From the NCBI GenBank assembly GCA_030699825.1, contig JAUYKV010000068.1:1-46990 (forward strand): 46,990 nucleotides of DNA. The letters are read 5' to 3'. The notes below the pieces were generated by a model. That model saw nothing but the letters and a program-made list of their open reading frames with translations, searched no databases and was not told the DNA's origin. Source of the stretch: Pseudomonas sp. Lineage in GTDB: Bacteria > Pseudomonadota > Gammaproteobacteria > Pseudomonadales > Pseudomonadaceae. The position numbers and the translations under genes were made by a program. Positions 26,039 to 35,363 of the stretch are shown one piece after another (within the stretch, counting starts at the first letter, position 1; every line of letters starts with the position of its first letter).

Positions 26039-26148
26039 GCGTTTCAGTCGTACGTGTTTTGGACAGCGCTAGGTTCGACTCCTATAACTGCCCACGAATT
26101 CTGCAAGAACCGCTTTCCCCAAAGGCAAATAGAGAGAAGGAAAACACC

Positions 26149-28254
26149 GTGAACCCGGTAATCAAGAAATTCCAGTTCGGTCAATCGACCGTTACCCTCG
26201 AGACTGGCCGTATCGCCCGTCAAGCCTCCGGCGCAGTGCTGGTCACCGTTGACGACGACGTTGCCGTATTGGTCGCAGTCACCGGCGCCAAAACTGCCGA
26301 TCCGAGCAAAGGCTTTTTCCCGCTGTCTGTGCATTACCAGGAAAAGACCTACGCAGCCGGCAAGATTCCCGGCGGTTTCTTCAAGCGTGAAGCGCGTCCT
26401 TCCGAGAAAGAGACCCTGACCTCGCGCCTGATCGACCGTCCGATCCGTCCGCTGTTTCCGGAAGGCTTCATGAACGAAGTGCAGGTCATCTGCACCGTGA
26501 TCTCCACCAGCAAGAAGACCGATCCGGACGTCGCTGCGATGATCGGTACCTCGGCAGCTCTGGCGATCTCCGGCATTCCGTTCAATGGCCCGATCGGTGC
26601 CGCACGCGTGGCCTTTCACCCGGAAACCGGCTACCTGCTGAACCCCAATTACGAGCAGCTCAAGGCTTCCAGCCTGGACATGGTCGTGGCCGGTACCAAA
26701 GACGCCGTGCTGATGGTCGAGTCGGAAGCCAAAGAGCTGACCGAAGACCAGATGCTCGGTGCCGTGCTGTTTGCTCACGACGAATTCCAGGTCGTGATTC
26801 AGGCCATTACCGAGCTGGCTGCCGAAGCCGCCAAGCCGACCTGGGATTGGCAGCCCAAGCCTGAGAACACTGCTCTGCTCAATGCTATTCGCGGCGAATT
26901 CGGCGATGCCATCTCGCAGGCTTACACCATCACCGTCAAGCACGAGCGCTATGCCCGTCTGGGCGAGCTGCGCAATGAAATCGTCGCCAAGTTCGCCGGC
27001 GCAGAAGGCCAGCCGACTGCTGGTGAAGTCAAAGAAGTATTTGGCGAAATCGAATACCGCACCGTGCGCGAGAACATCGTCAACGGCAAGCCGCGTATCG
27101 ATGGTCGTGACACCCGTACTGTACGTGGCCTGAACATCGAAGTTGGTGTATTGGCCAAAACCCACGGTTCGGCGTTGTTCACCCGTGGCGAAACCCAGGC
27201 CCTGGTGGTTGCCACCCTCGGCACCGCACGTGACGCGCAGCTACTCGACACCCTCGAAGGCGAGCGCAAAGACCCCTTCATGCTGCACTACAACTTCCCG
27301 CCGTACTCGGTCGGTGAGTGTGGTCGCATGGGCGCTACTGGCCGCCGCGAAATCGGTCACGGCCGTCTGGCTCGTCGCTCCATCGCAGCCATGCTGCCGA
27401 GCGCTGACGTGTTCCCGTACACCATTCGCGTGGTCTCGGAAATCACCGAGTCCAACGGCTCCAGCTCCATGGCTTCGGTCTGCGGTGCCTCCCTGGCACT
27501 GATGGATGCCGGTGTGCCGATGAAGGCGCCGGTTGCCGGTATCGCCATGGGTCTGGTCAAGGAAGGCGAGAAGTTCGCAGTCCTGACCGACATCCTTGGT
27601 GACGAAGATCACCTCGGTGACATGGACTTCAAGGTAGCCGGTACTGACAAGGGCGTTACCGCTCTGCAGATGGATATCAAGATCCAGGGCATCACCGAAG
27701 AAATCATGGAAATCGCTCTGGGCCAGGCCCTGGAAGCGCGCCTGAATATTCTCGGCCAGATGAACCAGGTTCTTGCTCAGTCGCGTAGCGAACTGTCGGC
27801 CAACGCTCCGACCATGATCGCGATGAAGATCGATACCGACAAGATCCGCGACGTGATCGGTAAGGGTGGCGCGACCATCCGTGCCATCTGTGAAGAAACC
27901 AAGGCCTCGATCGACATCGAAGACGACGGCACCATCAAGATCTTCGGCGAAACCAAGGAAGCGGCAGAGGCGGCGCGTCAGCGCGTCCTCGGCATCACCG
28001 CGGAAGCCGAGATCGGCAAGATCTACGTCGGCAAGGTCGAGCGCATCGTCGACTTCGGCGCCTTCGTAAACATCCTGCCGGGCAAGGATGGCCTGGTGCA
28101 CATCTCGATGCTGAGCGATCAGCGGGTCGAGAAGGTCACCGACATTCTCAAAGAAGGTCAGGAAGTGAAGGTACTGGTACTGGACGTGGACAACCGCGGC
28201 CGTATCAAGCTGTCGATCAAAGACGTGGCAGCAGCGGAAGCTTCGGGCGCCTAA
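26149..28254 (+). CDS. pnp: Polyribonucleotide nucleotidyltransferase (PNPase)
   Basis: Phosphorolytic 3'-5' exoribonuclease of the degradosome. GTG 26149 is chosen over a much longer in-frame start at 26011 because AGAAGGA precedes it and the product [12 protein letters not shown] then has 701 residues, the usual length. Two RNase PH domains (first about 1-145 with [20 protein letters not shown]; second from about 310 with [13 protein letters not shown] and [20 protein letters not shown]) flank an alpha-helical domain. A KH domain ([17 protein letters not shown], about 565-580) and an S1 domain ([20 protein letters not shown]) follow. A strong terminator ends the gene. Confidence 0.98.
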   Translation: MNPVIKKFQFGQSTVTLETGRIARQASGAVLVTVDDDVAVLVAVTGAKTADPSKGFFPLSVHYQEKTYAAGKIPGGFFKREARPSEKETLTSRLIDRPIRPLFPEGFMNEVQVICTVISTSKKTDPDVAAMIGTSAALAISGIPFNGPIGAARVAFHPETGYLLNPNYEQLKASSLDMVVAGTKDAVLMVESEAKELTEDQMLGAVLFAHDEFQVVIQAITELAAEAAKPTWDWQPKPENTALLNAIRGEFGDAISQAYTITVKHERYARLGELRNEIVAKFAGAEGQPTAGEVKEVFGEIEYRTVRENIVNGKPRIDGRDTRTVRGLNIEVGVLAKTHGSALFTRGETQALVVATLGTARDAQLLDTLEGERKDPFMLHYNFPPYSVGECGRMGATGRREIGHGRLARRSIAAMLPSADVFPYTIRVVSEITESNGSSSMASVCGASLALMDAGVPMKAPVAGIAMGLVKEGEKFAVLTDILGDEDHLGDMDFKVAGTDKGVTALQMDIKIQGITEEIMEIALGQALEARLNILGQMNQVLAQSRSELSANAPTMIAMKIDTDKIRDVIGKGGATIRAICEETKASIDIEDDGTIKIFGETKEAAEAARQRVLGITAEAEIGKIYVGKVERIVDFGAFVNILPGKDGLVHISMLSDQRVEKVTDILKEGQEVKVLVLDVDNRGRIKLSIKDVAAAEASGA

Positions 28255-28277
28255 TTGCCTACGCGCTTCACGCCAAG

Positions 28278-28310
28278 AAAGAGGGCCCCGCAAGGGGCCC
28301 TCTTTTTTTT
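28278..28310 (+). terminator. Strong intrinsic terminator after pnp
   Basis: Arms AAAGAGGGCCCC (28278-28289) and GGGGCCCTCTTT (28294-28305) with a GCAA tetraloop and eight T. It closes the rimP-to-pnp cluster. Confidence 0.95.
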
Positions 28311-28393
28311 CGACTAGGTTTTCCGCAGCGATGGCATGCCGGTGGTGAATAACATGGCCTGGGAGTCGTGCAATTTGCCCGCGATAATTGGGC

Positions 28394-28416
28394 CGAGCAT
28401 GCAGGTTGCATGCTCG
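28394..28416. repeat. Perfect palindromic hairpin upstream of the BON gene
   Basis: Arms CGAGCATGCA (28394-28403) and TGCATGCTCG (28407-28416) around GGT. There is no T run. It lies in the 250-base spacer after pnp and could be a regulator site or a leader hairpin of the BON gene. Otherwise the spacer is AT-rich near 28440-28480 with no promoter I can defend. Confidence 0.6.
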
Positions 28417-28561
28417 CATTGCGCTTGGTGGTAGCTTAAGTATTTGATAGATAAGAATTTAAAGTTTTTACAAGAGTTGGCGTATAGCTTGCAAGAGTAC
28501 TGGAGAGGCTGCAGCTCGAAATGGCTCGCAGTGAGTTTTCAACCTACAGGAGTGGATACCC

Positions 28562-28927
28562 ATGAAGACCCCAGTCAATAAAATGTCCTTTGTCGCCATC
28601 GCAGCAGTTCTCAGCCTGTCGCTTGCCGGTAGCGCTCTGGCCGATAGCAGTACTGTCGTACAGCCGACTCTGCTGGCTGCCAATGCCTCCATGGACAAGG
28701 CTGAAGAGGCGGTGTCCGATACCTGGATCACCGGTAAGGTGAAGTCGGCCTTGGTGGGTGATGCCAGCCTCAGCGGCCTGGATATCAAGGTTGAAACCAA
28801 TAAGGGCGTGGTTTCCCTTTCCGGGCTGGTTGGCAGCGATGCCGAACGTGATCTGGCAATTGCCAAGACCAAAGAAATCAAAGGCGTCACTGCGGTGTCT
28901 GCCGATGGCCTGAAGTCTGCCGAGTAG
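28562..28927 (+). CDS. Periplasmic BON-domain protein (OsmY-like)
   Basis: Predicted secreted protein of 121 residues. A signal peptide covers about 1-27 (hydrophobic VAIAAVLSLSLAGSALA, likely cut after ALA). One BON domain spans about 45-118: SDTWITGKVKSALVGD, LDIKVETNKGVVSLSGLVGS and AIAKTKEIKGVTAVSADGL. BON domains bind membranes or lipids and occur in osmotic-shock proteins such as E. coli OsmY, which has two. The start ATG 28562 has AGGAG. A CsbD-family gene follows, another stress-linked family, so joint stress induction is plausible but inferred. Confidence 0.9.
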   Translation: MKTPVNKMSFVAIAAVLSLSLAGSALADSSTVVQPTLLAANASMDKAEEAVSDTWITGKVKSALVGDASLSGLDIKVETNKGVVSLSGLVGSDAERDLAIAKTKEIKGVTAVSADGLKSAE

Positions 28928-28951
28928 GCCCTGACGGGAATCGTCAGGGCC
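28927..28951 (+). terminator. Hairpin just after the BON gene
   Basis: Arms GGCCCTGACG (28927-28936) and CGTCAGGGCC (28942-28951). The stem begins at the last base of the stop codon and lacks a T run. It may protect the BON mRNA 3' end or partly terminate it. Confidence 0.55.
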
Positions 28952-28999
28952 GGCACGTTTAACCCGGGCCTGACGTCACCAATGCATGAGGACAACAGC

Positions 29000-29197
29000 A
29001 TGAATGCCGACGTAATCAAAGGTAAGTGGAAGCAAATCAATGGCCGCATCAAGGAGCGCTGGGGCAATCTGACCGACGACGATCTGGACGTGGTCGAGGG
29101 TCACAGCGAATACTTGAGCGGCAAGCTGCAGGAACGTTACGGCTGGAGCAAGGAAAAGGCCCAGGACGAGTTGCGTGATTTCAGCAGTAAGTTGTAA
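29000..29197 (+). CDS. CsbD-family stress protein
   Basis: Small hydrophilic protein of 65 residues with the CsbD signature: MNADVIKGKWKQINGRIKER, WGNLTDDDLDVVEGHSEYLS, GKLQERYGWSKEKAQDEL. The biochemical role is unknown; family members are induced by general stress (CsbD of Bacillus, YjbJ of E. coli). ATG 29000 is chosen over in-frame ATG 28982 because GAGGA (28988-28992) is 7 bases upstream and the family starts MN. It lies 72 bases after the BON gene. Confidence 0.9.
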   Translation: MNADVIKGKWKQINGRIKERWGNLTDDDLDVVEGHSEYLSGKLQERYGWSKEKAQDELRDFSSKL

Positions 29198-29212
29198 ACG
29201 CGTGAGTTAACC

Positions 29213-29249
29213 GAGCAAGCCTCGCGGGTCATGCTCGCGGGGCTTGCTC
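29213..29249. terminator. Hairpin between convergent CsbD and DUF2845 genes
   Basis: Arms GAGCAAGCC (29213-29221) and GGCTTGCTC (29241-29249) with an inner CGCG/CGCG pairing. It sits between convergent 3' ends. There is no clear T run on either side. Confidence 0.55.
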
Positions 29250-29253
29250 ATGT

Positions 29254-29571
29254 TCAGTTGCCGCGTTTGCTGTCGATGTTGCGCAGTCGGTTACCTTCGA
29301 AACGCAGGAAGTGGTACATGCCGCTACGTGGGCCGTAGGTCCATTCCTCGATGGGCACTTCGTGGTGAAAGCCATAGTCGTCGCGTACTTCACGGTAGCC
29401 GAGGAAGTCGCGGCTACGGGGTTCGCCGCATTTGCCGATGACTTCGCTGGTGCTGTCGTCAGTGCTGATCAGGGCACTGCCGCAGCGCAAAGTTGCGGCC
29501 TCGACACTGCCAGCCAGTAGTACGAGCAGGGTGGTGGCAAGAACTTTCACAAGGCTTAACCGCTTGGCCAA
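29254..29571 (-). CDS. DUF2845-family secreted protein, copy 1
   Basis: Small exported protein of unknown function. An N-terminal signal (VLATTLLVLLAGSVEA) is followed by the DUF2845 pattern ATLRCGSALIS, VIGKCGEPRSRDFLGY, PIEEWTYGPRSGMYHFLRFE and GNRLRNI. Two conserved Cys remain after cleavage (LRCGS and KCGEP) and could form a disulfide in the periplasm. The longest frame starts at TTG 29571 (105 residues); GTG 29550 gives a shorter protein beginning at the signal core. Neither has a strong ribosome-binding site. It lies 36 bases downstream of a paralogue. Confidence 0.85.
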   Translation of the reverse strand: MAKRLSLVKVLATTLLVLLAGSVEAATLRCGSALISTDDSTSEVIGKCGEPRSRDFLGYREVRDDYGFHHEVPIEEWTYGPRSGMYHFLRFEGNRLRNIDSKRGN

Positions 29572-29607
29572 TGAGGTGGTTCAGGTTACCGCGCGGCCAG
29601 GTGCTTG

Positions 29608-29904
29608 TCAGCGACCGCGGCGCCTTTCGATGCGTGTCAGGCGGTTGCCCTCGAAGGTCAGGATGGTCAGCATGCCGTTGCTGGGGCCGTAGATCCATTC
29701 CTCGATCTTCATTTCGCGCCGCTGGTACGCCCCGAGGGTGTAACCGGTCAGGTCACGGAAGGCCGGCTCTCCGCATTTCTGCTCCACCTCGAAGCTGCGA
29801 TCGCCGACACTCACCAACTGACTGCCGCAGCGCAGGGTTTCGCCCTGGGCTGCGCTGGCGCAAGCGAGGAGCAGGGTCAAGCAGAGGCGCCTGATCGTCA
29901 TCAT
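29608..29904 (-). CDS. DUF2845-family secreted protein, copy 2
   Basis: A 98-residue paralogue of the preceding gene, function unknown. Signal peptide RRLCLTLLLACASAAQG, then ETLRCGSQLVSVGDRSFEVE, KCGEPAFRDLTGY, KIEEWIYGPSNGMLTILTFE and GNRLTRI. The start is ATG 29904 with AAGGG 8 bases upstream; that site lies next to the stop codon of the DUF748 gene 10 bases before, so the two are probably translationally linked. A longer frame reaching 30234 lies inside the DUF748 gene and is rejected as the start. Confidence 0.88.
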   Translation of the reverse strand: MMTIRRLCLTLLLACASAAQGETLRCGSQLVSVGDRSFEVEQKCGEPAFRDLTGYTLGAYQRREMKIEEWIYGPSNGMLTILTFEGNRLTRIERRRGR

Positions 29905-29914
29905 CGCTTGGCCC

Positions 29915-32827
29915 TTATTCACTATCGAGGTGCAGCGCCGTGGCCACCCGGCCGTCCGCTTGCGTCTGGCCGAGGCCGACATCCAGCAGGTAGACGCGTT
30001 CGTCGGCCAGGCCGCCACGCTCGACCAGGTAATCCTTGATGCTGGAGGCGCGGGCCTGGGCCAGCCGGCGTTGCAGCAACTGGCTCTTGCCCCAGAATTG
30101 CAAGATGGCGCCGCGCAGATTGGCGGCGCGCTGCTCCTCGTCCAGTTCCTGCCACTCGGCGGGTGGCTGCTGTTTAAGGCGGGCGCGGTAGATGCCTTCG
30201 AGTAGCGGGCCTTGTTCGTCTGGCGGGACCTCAAGCTGGTTGACCGCGGCGGGCACCGCGTCGCCGCGGCGCTGGAGGATCTTGTAGTAGTTATTCTGAT
30301 ACTCGCGCTGCAGGCGCTGCTCGGCCAGTGGCGGGCCGTCGCTGCTTGGCGCGCTGATGCCTTCGACTTCCAGGCGCAACGCCGGGCGTTCCTTGAGGGC
30401 GCCGGCGAGCAGGTCCAGGGCAGCTTGGGCGCTGCTGTCGAGTTCGCTGCTGCCCGAGTCGAAGTGCACCGTGCTCAAGTCCATCTCCGCGCCGCCGCTG
30501 ACCAGCCCGCCGATAAATTTGAACGGCGCTTGGGCCGCGCGCAGGATCAGGTTGCGCAGGGTTTGCCAGACAATCGGCACCACGCTGAATTCGGGGTTGT
30601 TGAGGTCGCCCTGCACCGGCAGGCTCAGGGCGATCTTGCCCTCGGTATCCTTGAGCAGGGCGACGGCCAGGCGAATCGGCAAGTCGACCGCGCTGGGGCT
30701 GTCGACTTTTTCACCGAGCTGCAGTTGTTCGACCACCACGCTGTTCTCGGCATTCAGCTTGCCCTGACTGATGCGGTAGTGCAGGTCCAGATTGAGCCGG
30801 CCCTTGCGGATGCGATAGCCGGCGAACTTGCCGGAGTAGGGCGTCAGGGTGGTCAGTTCGACCTGTTTGAATCGGGTGATGATGTCCAGGCTATCCAGCG
30901 GGTCGAAGGGGTTGAGGCTGCCCTTGACGCTAACCGGCGCGTAGCGGTCGATCTTGCCGGTGACATCCACGCTGGCCGGTTTCTGCGCGCGGCTGTCGAG
31001 GGTGCCGATACGGCCGTTGAGCTGCTGGATGGCGGTGGCGAAGTTGGGAGTCAGGCTGAAATCGGCGAAGTTGGCCGAACCGTCAGTGAAGGTCACCTCG
31101 CCGATATGGATGCCCAGCGGCGGGCTGGCGGGCGCTGGCTCGGCGGGTTGCGCGCTGGCGGCGGGCGCCGGGTCGCCGGACTGGGCGATCAGCAGGTCGC
31201 TGACGTTGGTGGTCAGGTCTTCGTTGATGATGAAGCGCGCATAGGGCTGGTTCAGTTGCACCTTATCGATGCTCAGGCTGTCGCCGTGGCGGTAGTTGAG
31301 GCCGAGCAGGTCGAGTTGCTGCCAGCGCACGAAGTCGCGTTCCTTGAGGGTGTCGAGGGTGTGCAGTTGGTTGACCTGGGCCTTGCCGGTGACGCTGAAG
31401 GCCAGCGGCTCGGTGGCGTCCAGGGCGACGTCCAGCTCGCTGTCGAGCAGGCCGCTGCGCAGTTCGATGCGCACCAAGGGGCTGAGGTAGGCCTGGGCCA
31501 TGCGCAGGTCGATTGCGCGGCTGGTGACTTTCAGGCTGGCCGTGCTCGGGTTCAGTTGCGCCTGTCCCTCGGCGTGCAGGCTGCCCTGTTTGCCCAGGCC
31601 GGTGTCGAGTCTGAGGGTGAAGGGCGAGGTGCCCAGGCTGTCGAAATTCTCCAGGTCGAGATCGAGCGGGCCCAGCTCGAGGGCGACATCCTGCTCCGGT
31701 ACACGGTCGGCCAGGTGCACCCGATAGTCGCGCAGTTGCACATCGCGCAGCAGCACTTGCCAGGGTTTGCCCGGCGCCGCCTCGGTCTGCTTCTTGCTCT
31801 CCTGCTGCGTGCTGCTGGCTGTCGAGGTGGCGAACAGTTTCTGCCAGTCCAGCTGGCCATCGGCCTCGCGGGCGGCCCAGGTTTCCAGCTGTTGGCTGCG
31901 GATTTTGCCGACCACCACCTGTTGCTTGAGCAGATCCAGGCGGGTGTCGCTGATTTCCAGGTTGGCCAGTTTGACCAGTGGCCGGCCGTCCGGCGCGTTT
32001 ATGGCGAAGGAGGCGATCTTGATCTGGGTGTTGTGCAGCAGCAACTGCGTGCTATTGGCCAGGCTCAGGCTGTAGTCGGTGGCCAGGTCGATCACGCCTT
32101 CCTCGAGCACCAGGGGCACGGCATCGCGCACATAGGGCCACAAGGCTTGCATATTGCCGTCGCTGATTTTCAGGTTGCCGCTGGAGCTGATCGGCACCAG
32201 GCTGATCTGCCCGTTCCAGTCGATCCGCCCACCCCTGGGGCCGGTGGCGACCAGGGTCATCTCGGCGCTGTCGTCGGGCAGGGTGCTGAGGTTGCGCAGT
32301 TCGAAGTTGAGGTCGTCGTAGACAAACTCGATGGCTTCGCTCGGGCGCAGATCCTCGAAGCGCAGGTTGCCGCCGGCCAGTTTGATGTGGTCCACGCGCA
32401 GCGGGAAAGGCTCGCTGGGCGGCTCCTCGGTGAGCGGCTTGGCACGGGTCGGCAGCTTGAACAGCTGGGTCAGATTGAGGGTTCCGTCCTTGGCGAGCAG
32501 CAACTGGGCCTGTGGTTTATCCAGCTCGACCGCGCTCAGGTGCAGAATGCCGCGCCACAGGCTGTCGAGTTGCAGGTTGGCATGCAGGCGCTCGAAGGCC
32601 ACTTGTTCCTGGCCGGGCTCGCCGATATGCAAGCCCCAGAGGGTGGCTTCCAGGCTGAAGGGGTTGAGTTGCAAACGCTCCAGTCTGGCGGGCGCGTTGC
32701 TGTATTGGCCGAGTTGCTGGTTGGCGATACGCAGGCCGATGCCCGGCACGATCAGAAACCCGAGCAGGCTGTAGAGGGCAACGGCAATCAGCAGGGCGCC
32801 AGCGGCGCGCTTTATTCCTTTAAGCAT
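29915..32827 (-). CDS. DUF748 (AsmA-like) envelope protein
   Basis: Large inner-membrane-anchored protein of 970 residues. A short cytoplasmic start MLKGIKRAAG is followed by one membrane helix (ALLIAVALYSLLGFLIVPGI, about 11-30). A long beta-rich periplasmic region contains repeated AsmA/DUF748-type segments (LERLQLNPFSLEATLWGLHI; VTGKIDRYAPVSVKGSLNPF; LNLDLHYRISQGKLNAENSV). The C-terminus (about 790-970) has VHFDSGSSELDSSAQAAL, reminiscent of OmpA-like domains. Proteins of this type are linked to lipid transport or outer-membrane maintenance; that role here is inferred. ATG 32827 is chosen over upstream GTG/TTG options because the membrane segment then sits at the N-terminus. It heads an operon with the two DUF2845 genes. 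Confidence 0.85.
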   Translation of the reverse strand: MLKGIKRAAGALLIAVALYSLLGFLIVPGIGLRIANQQLGQYSNAPARLERLQLNPFSLEATLWGLHIGEPGQEQVAFERLHANLQLDSLWRGILHLSAVELDKPQAQLLLAKDGTLNLTQLFKLPTRAKPLTEEPPSEPFPLRVDHIKLAGGNLRFEDLRPSEAIEFVYDDLNFELRNLSTLPDDSAEMTLVATGPRGGRIDWNGQISLVPISSSGNLKISDGNMQALWPYVRDAVPLVLEEGVIDLATDYSLSLANSTQLLLHNTQIKIASFAINAPDGRPLVKLANLEISDTRLDLLKQQVVVGKIRSQQLETWAAREADGQLDWQKLFATSTASSTQQESKKQTEAAPGKPWQVLLRDVQLRDYRVHLADRVPEQDVALELGPLDLDLENFDSLGTSPFTLRLDTGLGKQGSLHAEGQAQLNPSTASLKVTSRAIDLRMAQAYLSPLVRIELRSGLLDSELDVALDATEPLAFSVTGKAQVNQLHTLDTLKERDFVRWQQLDLLGLNYRHGDSLSIDKVQLNQPYARFIINEDLTTNVSDLLIAQSGDPAPAASAQPAEPAPASPPLGIHIGEVTFTDGSANFADFSLTPNFATAIQQLNGRIGTLDSRAQKPASVDVTGKIDRYAPVSVKGSLNPFDPLDSLDIITRFKQVELTTLTPYSGKFAGYRIRKGRLNLDLHYRISQGKLNAENSVVVEQLQLGEKVDSPSAVDLPIRLAVALLKDTEGKIALSLPVQGDLNNPEFSVVPIVWQTLRNLILRAAQAPFKFIGGLVSGGAEMDLSTVHFDSGSSELDSSAQAALDLLAGALKERPALRLEVEGISAPSSDGPPLAEQRLQREYQNNYYKILQRRGDAVPAAVNQLEVPPDEQGPLLEGIYRARLKQQPPAEWQELDEEQRAANLRGAILQFWGKSQLLQRRLAQARASSIKDYLVERGGLADERVYLLDVGLGQTQADGRVATALHLDSE

Positions 32828-32858
32828 AAAAACGTCATCTATCCCGACGAGAAATGCA

Positions 32859-32885
32859 TTGGAGTATGGCACGCGTTGACAGTTC
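32859..32885 (-). promoter_or_regulatory. Candidate AlgU (sigma-22) promoter of the DUF748 operon
   Basis: On the minus strand GAACTG (32885-32880) and TCCAA (32863-32859) are 16 bp apart, close to the AlgU/RpoE consensus GAACTT-N16-TCTGA/TCCAA. It is about 32 bases upstream of the DUF748 start. A match of this quality can arise by chance. Confidence 0.35.
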
Positions 32886-32918
32886 CAGAGCACGAACCGG
32901 GCGTGTTCCCAGCTTGGC

Positions 32919-33935
32919 CTAGAACTGCAGGATCAGGGTTTTCAGTGGCGGCTGGCCGTCCTGTGAGGGGAAGTCCGGCGCTGGCGCCAGAACCTGGCAC
33001 TCGCGCACCGGACGACCCAGCTTTTCCGCGCAGCGCAGCACCTGTGTGCGCCAGTCGCTGAGGGTGACCTTCGCCAGGTTGTTGCAGCAGATCAGCACGC
33101 CGTCATCGGCGGTGGCGAGAATCGCCGGCTTGAGCAGGCTCTGGTAGTCACGTAGCAGGTCGACGGTGCCGAAGGCGCTCTTGGCCCAGGCGGGCGGGTC
33201 GAGCACTACCCGATCGAACTGGCGCTGCTGCAGGCGCGGGTAATCGGGCAGCTTGTGCCCGCGCCGTGGGCTGATCGGCAGCCCGGCCAACTGGCGAATC
33301 GCCGGAAAATAATCCGACTGGATAAACTGCATGGGCACCAGGCCGGGATTGAGTGCGGCGTTTTCGCGCCCGACCGCCAGGTTGCCTTCGGCGAAATCCA
33401 GGTTGAACACTGCGCTGGCGCCGCCGGCTGCCGCGCTGAGGCCGACGCCGCAGGTGTAGGCGAACAGGTTGAGCACCGATTTGCCGGCGCTGTACGCCTT
33501 GATCCAGCTACGGGCGTTGCGCAGGTCGAGAAACAGCAGCGGGTCCTGCCCGGCATGGCGAGCGCGCACGCGATAGTTGAGGCCCCACTCGTGGCCGATC
33601 AAGTCCGCCAGAGCCTCGGGACGGGCCTGGTAGACCGGATCACTGCGATCGATCCGCGAGTTGCCCTGGGAGCGGTCGTTGTAGACCAGCAACAGCGGCG
33701 TATCGAGGGCCTGGTTACACTGCTCGGCCAGTTGCAGCAGCTGGTCATGGCTGAGGCGCTGATGAAAGCTTTGCACCAACAGCTGCGGGCCGTAGCGGTC
33801 GATGGTCAGGCCGCCGGCGCCTTCCTGGCTGCCGTGGAACAGGCGGTAGCAGTCGGTGCCTTGGCTGTGCAGCTCGGCGAGCAGGTCTTGGCGGTTATTC
33901 AGGGCGGCGCACAGCGCCTGGTCGAGAGCAGGCAT
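32919..33935 (-). CDS. RlmI-like class I SAM-dependent RNA methyltransferase
   Basis: Predicted rRNA cytosine methyltransferase-like enzyme of 338 residues. The N-terminal half has the domain typical of RlmI relatives (CYRLFHGSQEGAGGLTIDRY). The Rossmann fold follows with the SAM motif VLNLFAYTCGVGLSAAAGGA, the NLDFAEGNL acidic loop and the catalytic-type motif FDRVVLDPPAWAKS. It lacks the N-terminal PUA domain of E. coli RlmI, so its exact target is unclear. ATG 33935 is chosen; a TTG at 33971 would add 12 residues. Neither has a good ribosome-binding site. Confidence 0.85.
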   Translation of the reverse strand: MPALDQALCAALNNRQDLLAELHSQGTDCYRLFHGSQEGAGGLTIDRYGPQLLVQSFHQRLSHDQLLQLAEQCNQALDTPLLLVYNDRSQGNSRIDRSDPVYQARPEALADLIGHEWGLNYRVRARHAGQDPLLFLDLRNARSWIKAYSAGKSVLNLFAYTCGVGLSAAAGGASAVFNLDFAEGNLAVGRENAALNPGLVPMQFIQSDYFPAIRQLAGLPISPRRGHKLPDYPRLQQRQFDRVVLDPPAWAKSAFGTVDLLRDYQSLLKPAILATADDGVLICCNNLAKVTLSDWRTQVLRCAEKLGRPVRECQVLAPAPDFPSQDGQPPLKTLILQF

Positions 33936-34000
33936 GCGCGGCGGCTCGGAAAAGGGGGCGCAGTTTACCAAGAAAAACGCCGGGGCCTGCTATACCAGCG

Positions 34001-34048
34001 GTAGGGGAGGTACAACCCGCCGAGACTTGCGGGTTGCACCTCCCCTAC
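34001..34048. repeat. Long inverted repeat between thiolase and methyltransferase genes
   Basis: Two 20-base arms (34001-34020 and 34029-34048) pair with a single A-C mismatch around an 8-base loop; the arms start GTAGGGGAGGT and end ACCTCCCCTAC. It lies 15 bases after the thiolase stop. There is no T run. The form resembles Pseudomonas intergenic REP-type elements and may stabilise the thiolase mRNA end. Confidence 0.75.
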
Positions 34049-34062
34049 ACGCGGAGCGTTAT

Positions 34063-35244
<1,182 letters not shown>

Positions 35245-35363
35245 GATGGGCTTCCTCAAGAAAGTGGGGGCGGTGACTTGCAGCAAGGACGCTATGGTTG
35301 CACGGGGGTCTGGTTCTGGACCAGCGCGAGAACCCGCCGGTCAGCTGCGGGCTTGAGGCGGCA

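Noticed and set aside
26011..26148. N-terminal extension of pnp
   Set aside because: It would begin inside the rpsO terminator; GTG 26149 gives the standard 701-residue PNPase with a ribosome-binding site.
29608..30234. Long form (208 codons) of the second DUF2845 gene
   Set aside because: The extra N-terminus overlaps DUF748 and would bury the signal peptide; ATG 29904 has a ribosome-binding site.
30212..33061. A 949-codon open frame antisense to the DUF748 gene
   Set aside because: Composition is typical of an antisense shadow (Ala, Gly, Gln, Val-rich), and the minus-strand protein has a membrane anchor and family features.
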